A program made the translations under genes and the position numbers. The notes beneath the pieces are model-generated. The model saw nothing but the letters and a program-made list of their open reading frames with translations, ran no database searches and was not told where the DNA came from. This document shows, in pieces, positions 57,301-63,300 of a stretch of 64,000 bases of DNA. The stretch is from Dendrophyllia cribrosa (lineage: Eukaryota > Cnidaria > Anthozoa > Scleractinia > Dendrophylliidae): the NCBI GenBank assembly GCA_024195265.1, contig JAJLRJ010000009.1, forward strand, positions 33,644,637 to 33,708,636, given 5' to 3'. Positions within the stretch are counted from its first letter, which is position 1, and every line of letters begins with the position of its first letter.

Positions 57301-60300
57301 AAAACGTCTCACTGTCAAAGAGTACTTTGTAAACTTCATTTTTGAAAGCTCGACTGCCTCCATGTCTCGTTATAGAGAAAGTGATTTTGTGTATTTTTAG
57401 AATTCTATCTTATCTTATTAATTACAAGAACTTGGTTAATTTTTATTATATTTTAAATATATTTATTAATTTTTCTAAACCATAGACTTGTTTATTGTAT
57501 TTAGTGTTTACTAATTATTTTAGATGTAAATAGTTCGTAATATAATATTATGCACAACCCCACAAGCTTTCTAGCTTTTAACCCATTGTGCTTAAATAAA
57601 GGTTACTTACTTACACCCCATTATTAAGGATAGTTGACATGGTCCTGGTTTAAAACCCATTCATTTTCTTGAAAATTAACCCGCTTAATACAGACAACTG
57701 ACAGTTTTTCTTGTCCTGATTGTCTCGTACAAAGTTAACCTCCTTAATACGGATGTAATTTTGCTAATTCTAAGCGATAAAAATGTTCTCAAATTTGCCA
57801 AGTCAGTCAGCTACATATAAACTATCAGTTTTACAGTTTGGTTGAAAGAAAGTTACGAATGTTTGTGTAATTATAATTTTTTAGTGTCTTCCCTTACAAA
57901 ATCGAATGTAGTATCAATTAAGTATACTTTTTGTATACCATGAGTAAACACCAACTCTACACTTGAACCAGCTATTTAGTTTTGAGTATACTTTTTGTAT
58001 ACTTGTCAGAAATGGAACCTTTGAGCATTGTAACTGAATATGTATACTATTTGTATACCATGTAAATTCCAACTAAACAAAACATATACACCCAAAACTA
58101 TCCATTAGCCTTATGGCATTAATGTTGTATAATTTTATGTTGTGGTTCAATTTTATCCTTGGTTCAAATTTTATTTTCCTTTTTATTTTATTTACATGTA
58201 CCATAGCTAAAAACAAAGGAAAATAAAATTTGAACCAAGGATAAAATTGAACCACAACATATACAAAAAGTATGCACCCAAAACTACATGTGTCCCCATA
58301 TGGCATTTGTTGTATACAAAAAGTATACACTCAAAATTATCCATAATTAGCCTCATCATTGTTATGGCATTTGTTGTATACAAAAAGTATATACAAAATA
58401 TGAGTTTCTGCACCTATAAAATGTCTATACAAATATGACAAGTTTCTTACTTTTATGATTCAGGTTTTCGCTGAGTTTCCATATTATTATTAGGATATCA
58501 GTTTCTTTATCAATGGCCTCAATCTAATTTCAGAAATTAGTGCCGAGTCAGATGCGGTAATTCACTGTCTTTTTCCTTAAAAACATAAATTACATGTACG
58601 TCATCCATATGGATAGTTTATCGGGTCCCCTCAGTGACTCCGTATTAACAGGAAATCAACTGTACTAACTATGTCTTGTAAAATGGTCACACTTTAGGGT
58701 TCATTCCACAGACTAGGGGTGGTGAATGGTACCTTCAAAATCGTGGGTCTCGGAAAATTTTGGTCCGGTCTCGAAATCTTGGCAGTTTTTGTTTCTAAGT
58801 CTCAAAGTCTCGTTTGGCTGGTGCTTCTTCTGTCTCGGAGTCTCGGATTTTTTTCCTCAAGATCTCCGAGTCTCGGATATTATTGTCAAGCATTCTCATT
58901 CTTCATCCTTGTTTGTTGTTTGATAGGTGGATCGGATGTTTTTGGCACTAAATCTTGGGCTCGGTTTTTTTCTGCACTGGGTCTCGGGCTTGGATTTTAT
59001 AACATAGCTGCGGTCGCGGTCTTGGATTTTGAAACAAGTGTCTCGGCGTCTCGGCGAGTCTCGGATTTACCATTCGCCGCCCCTCAGACTCAAAAGTTTT
59101 TTTTTTTATTTTTTTTATTTTTTTATTTGTAGATCTGATGTTTTTTTTTTTTTTTTTTTTTTTGACATCTTTATTAACACTCACAAATTACCTACATGTA
59201 CACCAGACACATCTGCAACATTAAAAACATATCTACAACAAATTATTCGTACATATATGTTATATAAATACAATAATATAATCATATAAGAAGAATTGCT
59301 TAATCAAATTAAGACGAGGAGCTTCCAGTAGTACTAGTGTTCAGAGTATAGGTCTTCCAACTTATATTTAATAGTTATTTGGTTAATAAAGTCGTTCATT
59401 AACAGGGAGTTGCAATGTAGCTTGTTGGTATAAATATAATAACGCATGAACAACAGGGTGTAGTTGAATTTCCTAATTAACTTTGGATTAATTGAGTTTG
59501 ATAAATTTCCAAATAAGTATTCTACAGCGGATGGATTAAAATTAGCATGATTACACAGGTTGAACCATTGTACCACATTATGAATAAATCGTTTTGTAAA
59601 TTGGCAGTCTGCAAATGTATGTTCAATTGAGTCTTGTTCTCCACAATACACACAATCACTATCCCCTTTAATACCGAATCTGTGTAGTTCCTTTTTGGTC
59701 ACTACAATTCTGTGTATAAATTTAAAATGGAATTCCTTCAGTTTGTTCTCTCTGCAAATTTGATTTACAGATTTAAAAATATTTTCCCAATTTCCTGCAT
59801 TTAGTGACAAAAACTTATTCCATTTAGTTGGCTCGGTTTTTTTCTGCATTGGGTCTCGGGCTTGGATTTTATAACATAGCTGCGGTCGCGGTCTTGGATT
59901 TTGAAACAAGTGTCTCGGCGTCTCGGCGAGTCTCGGATTTACCATTCGCCGCCCCTCAGACTCAAAAGTTAGTCAATCTCGACTGAAGGTTTTGCTGTGA
60001 GAAAGGAAGAAAAAAGTTAAATATTATTAAAACCCTATAACTCAGTCTCAGGGCTTTGCTGTAAGCCACAAAAGGCACTCAGCTTACCAACGTAACATTA
60101 TTTCTTTTTTCAGACTTTGTTAGGTGAAGGAGGAATCTTGTCATCAAATTCAGCAATAGCTACAGAAGCTGCAAAGGTGAGCAATTGGATTTAGTTATTT
60201 TAAAGGAATAATGCAAACATTCATCAGCAGAAAATTAAGATGTTCAAAAACGTACAATAAAATTAAATGTCTACTAGTCTTCTTTTTGTACTTGGTACTT

Positions 60301-63300
60301 TTTTTTGTACTTTTTACCAAATTTTCTTACAACATCATGTGAAAATTGTGTTATGCTGGCGACAGGGTAGTGTATTTGTAGTGTAGTGAATTTGTTGTGG
60401 TTCAAATTTTTCTTTGGTTTGAAAATTTTCAAACCAGTTTAATTTGTCTTTTTCTGTCTCAGATTCATTATCATATTTTGAGACATATTAAGACAGCAAA
60501 CTGGTTTAAAACTTTTTAAACTAAAGAAAAATTTGAACCACAACATATTCTTATATCCAACTTATTTTTCGTATTCTTCTATCACTCAGACTATTGGTCA
60601 GTTGAAATGCCGTGATAAATGTGTGGTAGATACTCTCAGTCACGTGGTAAGTATACTTGGATAATTTTTTTAAACTACTCAACCCTTTAAGCCCTAATAT
60701 CAAAATTTAAATTCTCATTTCTAGTCCTATACATTTCCTATAGAAGTAGTGGGAGAAATTGATTGGATATCAAGAGAACTCATCTTGTGTGATCATGTCC
60801 TTAATTCTCATGACCTTTTTGATTGATAGGGCATTAATATTCTAAGGAGAAATATGATGCTGATCACTCTTAGGGCTTAAAGGGTTAACTCCCAAGAGTG
60901 CCAAAAATAAAATAAAAAATTCATGAAAAAAATACCATGCACTCCTAAAACAGGCAGCATATATAGAGAAAAATCCCAAATTTCATTTGTAAAATATTGA
61001 AAAACAAATAGTACCATGCAAAAGTACTGGCGAAGAGGTTTCATTTGAATGGTCACACCATAGGATTTTGCCCACAGACTCAAAAGTTAAAAGCATACAT
61101 ATCTTTATAATTGACTTTGCGAGTTGCTGTTGTCGTTGAGTTACATGTATTTAGAGATACCTTGTTGACGTCAGTTGATCCTTTTGACAGATAAGACAAC
61201 AAAGAGATGCCAAAGTGTGTTATGAAGCAAGCAAAGCGATGATCTTGTTAGGTAAGTGTATGTTTAATGTACTTCTTATTATAAAATAATTTAAATTCAG
61301 CCACTTTGTGGACAAACTTGCAAACTGCCCCAGATGGGACTACTGTTGTCAAGCGATAAACTTCAGCATGTCTGTATTATCCATACCAAGTGTATTAACG
61401 TATATCATGAAAGTACACCTTTCGAAGGGGTAAAAAATCAAATTCAAGAATAATAACTATTAATTATAATTATTGTAAACTTGTTTTCCACTGCAGGGAC
61501 GTGGGATCCATATTCCATTGGCGTCATCAGACAGTATATTAAAAGAGGTGAGGAGACAATTGTTGCAAAAGGGTTAAATGTCAAGAAATTTGGTTCAAGT
61601 TTCTTCTTGTTCAAGTTCCTATTCCCAAGTATTAATACCTCATCAACATTCTTTTTTCCTTTTTGTCCCAGGAAACAAGGATATTGTCTTGGAACTGTTA
61701 TCAACAATGACAAAAGCAAGAGATATAGCATTTGTTGACAAGGTAGGGATCATTATCAAAATTTGTAAAAAAAAAAACATTAGAATTCACTGTTGTCCTC
61801 TTCTGTAACTTGTCAGAAAGTGTTTTTTAAGGCTTTTTATTGCCACCTGCTCATTTTAACAAAGTTTTAAATGTTTTCTTCACTTTTTCAGACCACAAGT
61901 GAATTCAAGAAGTTGGTGAATTTACTCATTTTCATAATTAAGACCCAATCTCCTGAGCTTGCATTTCATGCTGCAGTGAGCCTGGGCCGACTATGTGTGG
62001 TTGAACCTGATTCAAAAAAGTACCTCATTTCCAGACTCCCTGGGCTGTCTCCTCATGATAAAGGAGAGGTGAGTCCCTGTTTTTACCTTTTAAGCCCCAG
62101 ACGTGTTTAGCACCAAATTCTCCTTGTAATATCACTGCTTAATCAATCAGAGAGGTCATGAGAGTTAAGGAAATGATCACCTAAGATGACCCTACTGTTA
62201 TAACAACTGTACAGGGACAAAAAAAGAGAATTGATATTTTGATATTGTGGAGTTAAAAAGGTTAAATTCCTGGGGGGGAGGGGGGGGTGGGGGTACTCCC
62301 TTATATAAGCTATATAGGTATGTGCCCTAAAGGGTATGGTTTTCAAGCCGCTTTGGTCTAAAATAGGGTATAGATTTTAACCATTTTGGTCCGAAATAGG
62401 GTACGATTTGTGCACTCTGGTCTGGAATTGGGTTTGGTTTTTAGAAGAAGCTACCTTTTACATCCCTTGAGAAATGCTGTTTGATTAACATCTGAAATAG
62501 GCTATCGATTTAGGGTCTGGTCTGTAATAGGGTATCGAATTTTGGGTCAGGTATGAAATAGGTTAGAGAAAATTGCATACTTTGGTCTGAAATAGGGTAA
62601 GGGTTTTAAGAAGCATGCCGCACACCCCCACCCAAATTTTTGGGGAGTACCCCCCCCCCCCCACCCCCCCCGTGGGGTAATTTCCAGCTTAAGGCATCTG
62701 CTCTTGGAGGCTACTTTTCTTGTTATGCTAGAACAATACAACATATAGCAAGACACCCAACAAAGAAAGGAAGATATGGAGCAAAGCTGAAAAGCATGCC
62801 TGGAGCATTTGAAACCCGTTCAATAAAATGGCTTCATTTTGTAGAAAAGAGCTCCACTTGTAAATTAACATACATGCGAGCAAGCTGGTGAAAAAACAGG
62901 TTTGTTTTAATCTCTGATGAGTTCTCATTTGCCAGTGAAAAAATGTCAAGTTTCATATTTCAAAATTGAATTACTTTATGAAAATGCTTTCTCTGTTTAG
63001 ACATAATTTTAAATTAAAGCTTTGAATGATTAACAACTTGACTGACGGACTAATACATGGAACAAGCACTATGACCTGCAACATTGACTTTTTTGCTGAT
63101 TGATTGAATGACTCGCTGAATTTCTTACTGGCTGACTGACTGGCTGACTGTCAGACTGACTGGCTGACTGTCAGACTGACTGACCGACTGACTGACTGAC
63201 TGACTGACTGACTGGCTGGCTGACTGGCTGGCTGACTGACTGGCTGACTGACTGGCTGACTGACTGACTGGCTGACTGACTGGCTGACTGACTGACTGAC

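Larger units (their letters stand above)
58700..60000. repeat. GTCTCGG-rich repeat interrupted by a LINE
   Basis: Sequence built of GTCTCGG/AGTCTCGGA motifs starts near 58745 and resumes after the LINE to about 59975. A 141 bp stretch of it (58958-59098) is duplicated at 59830-59970. Confidence 0.7.
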
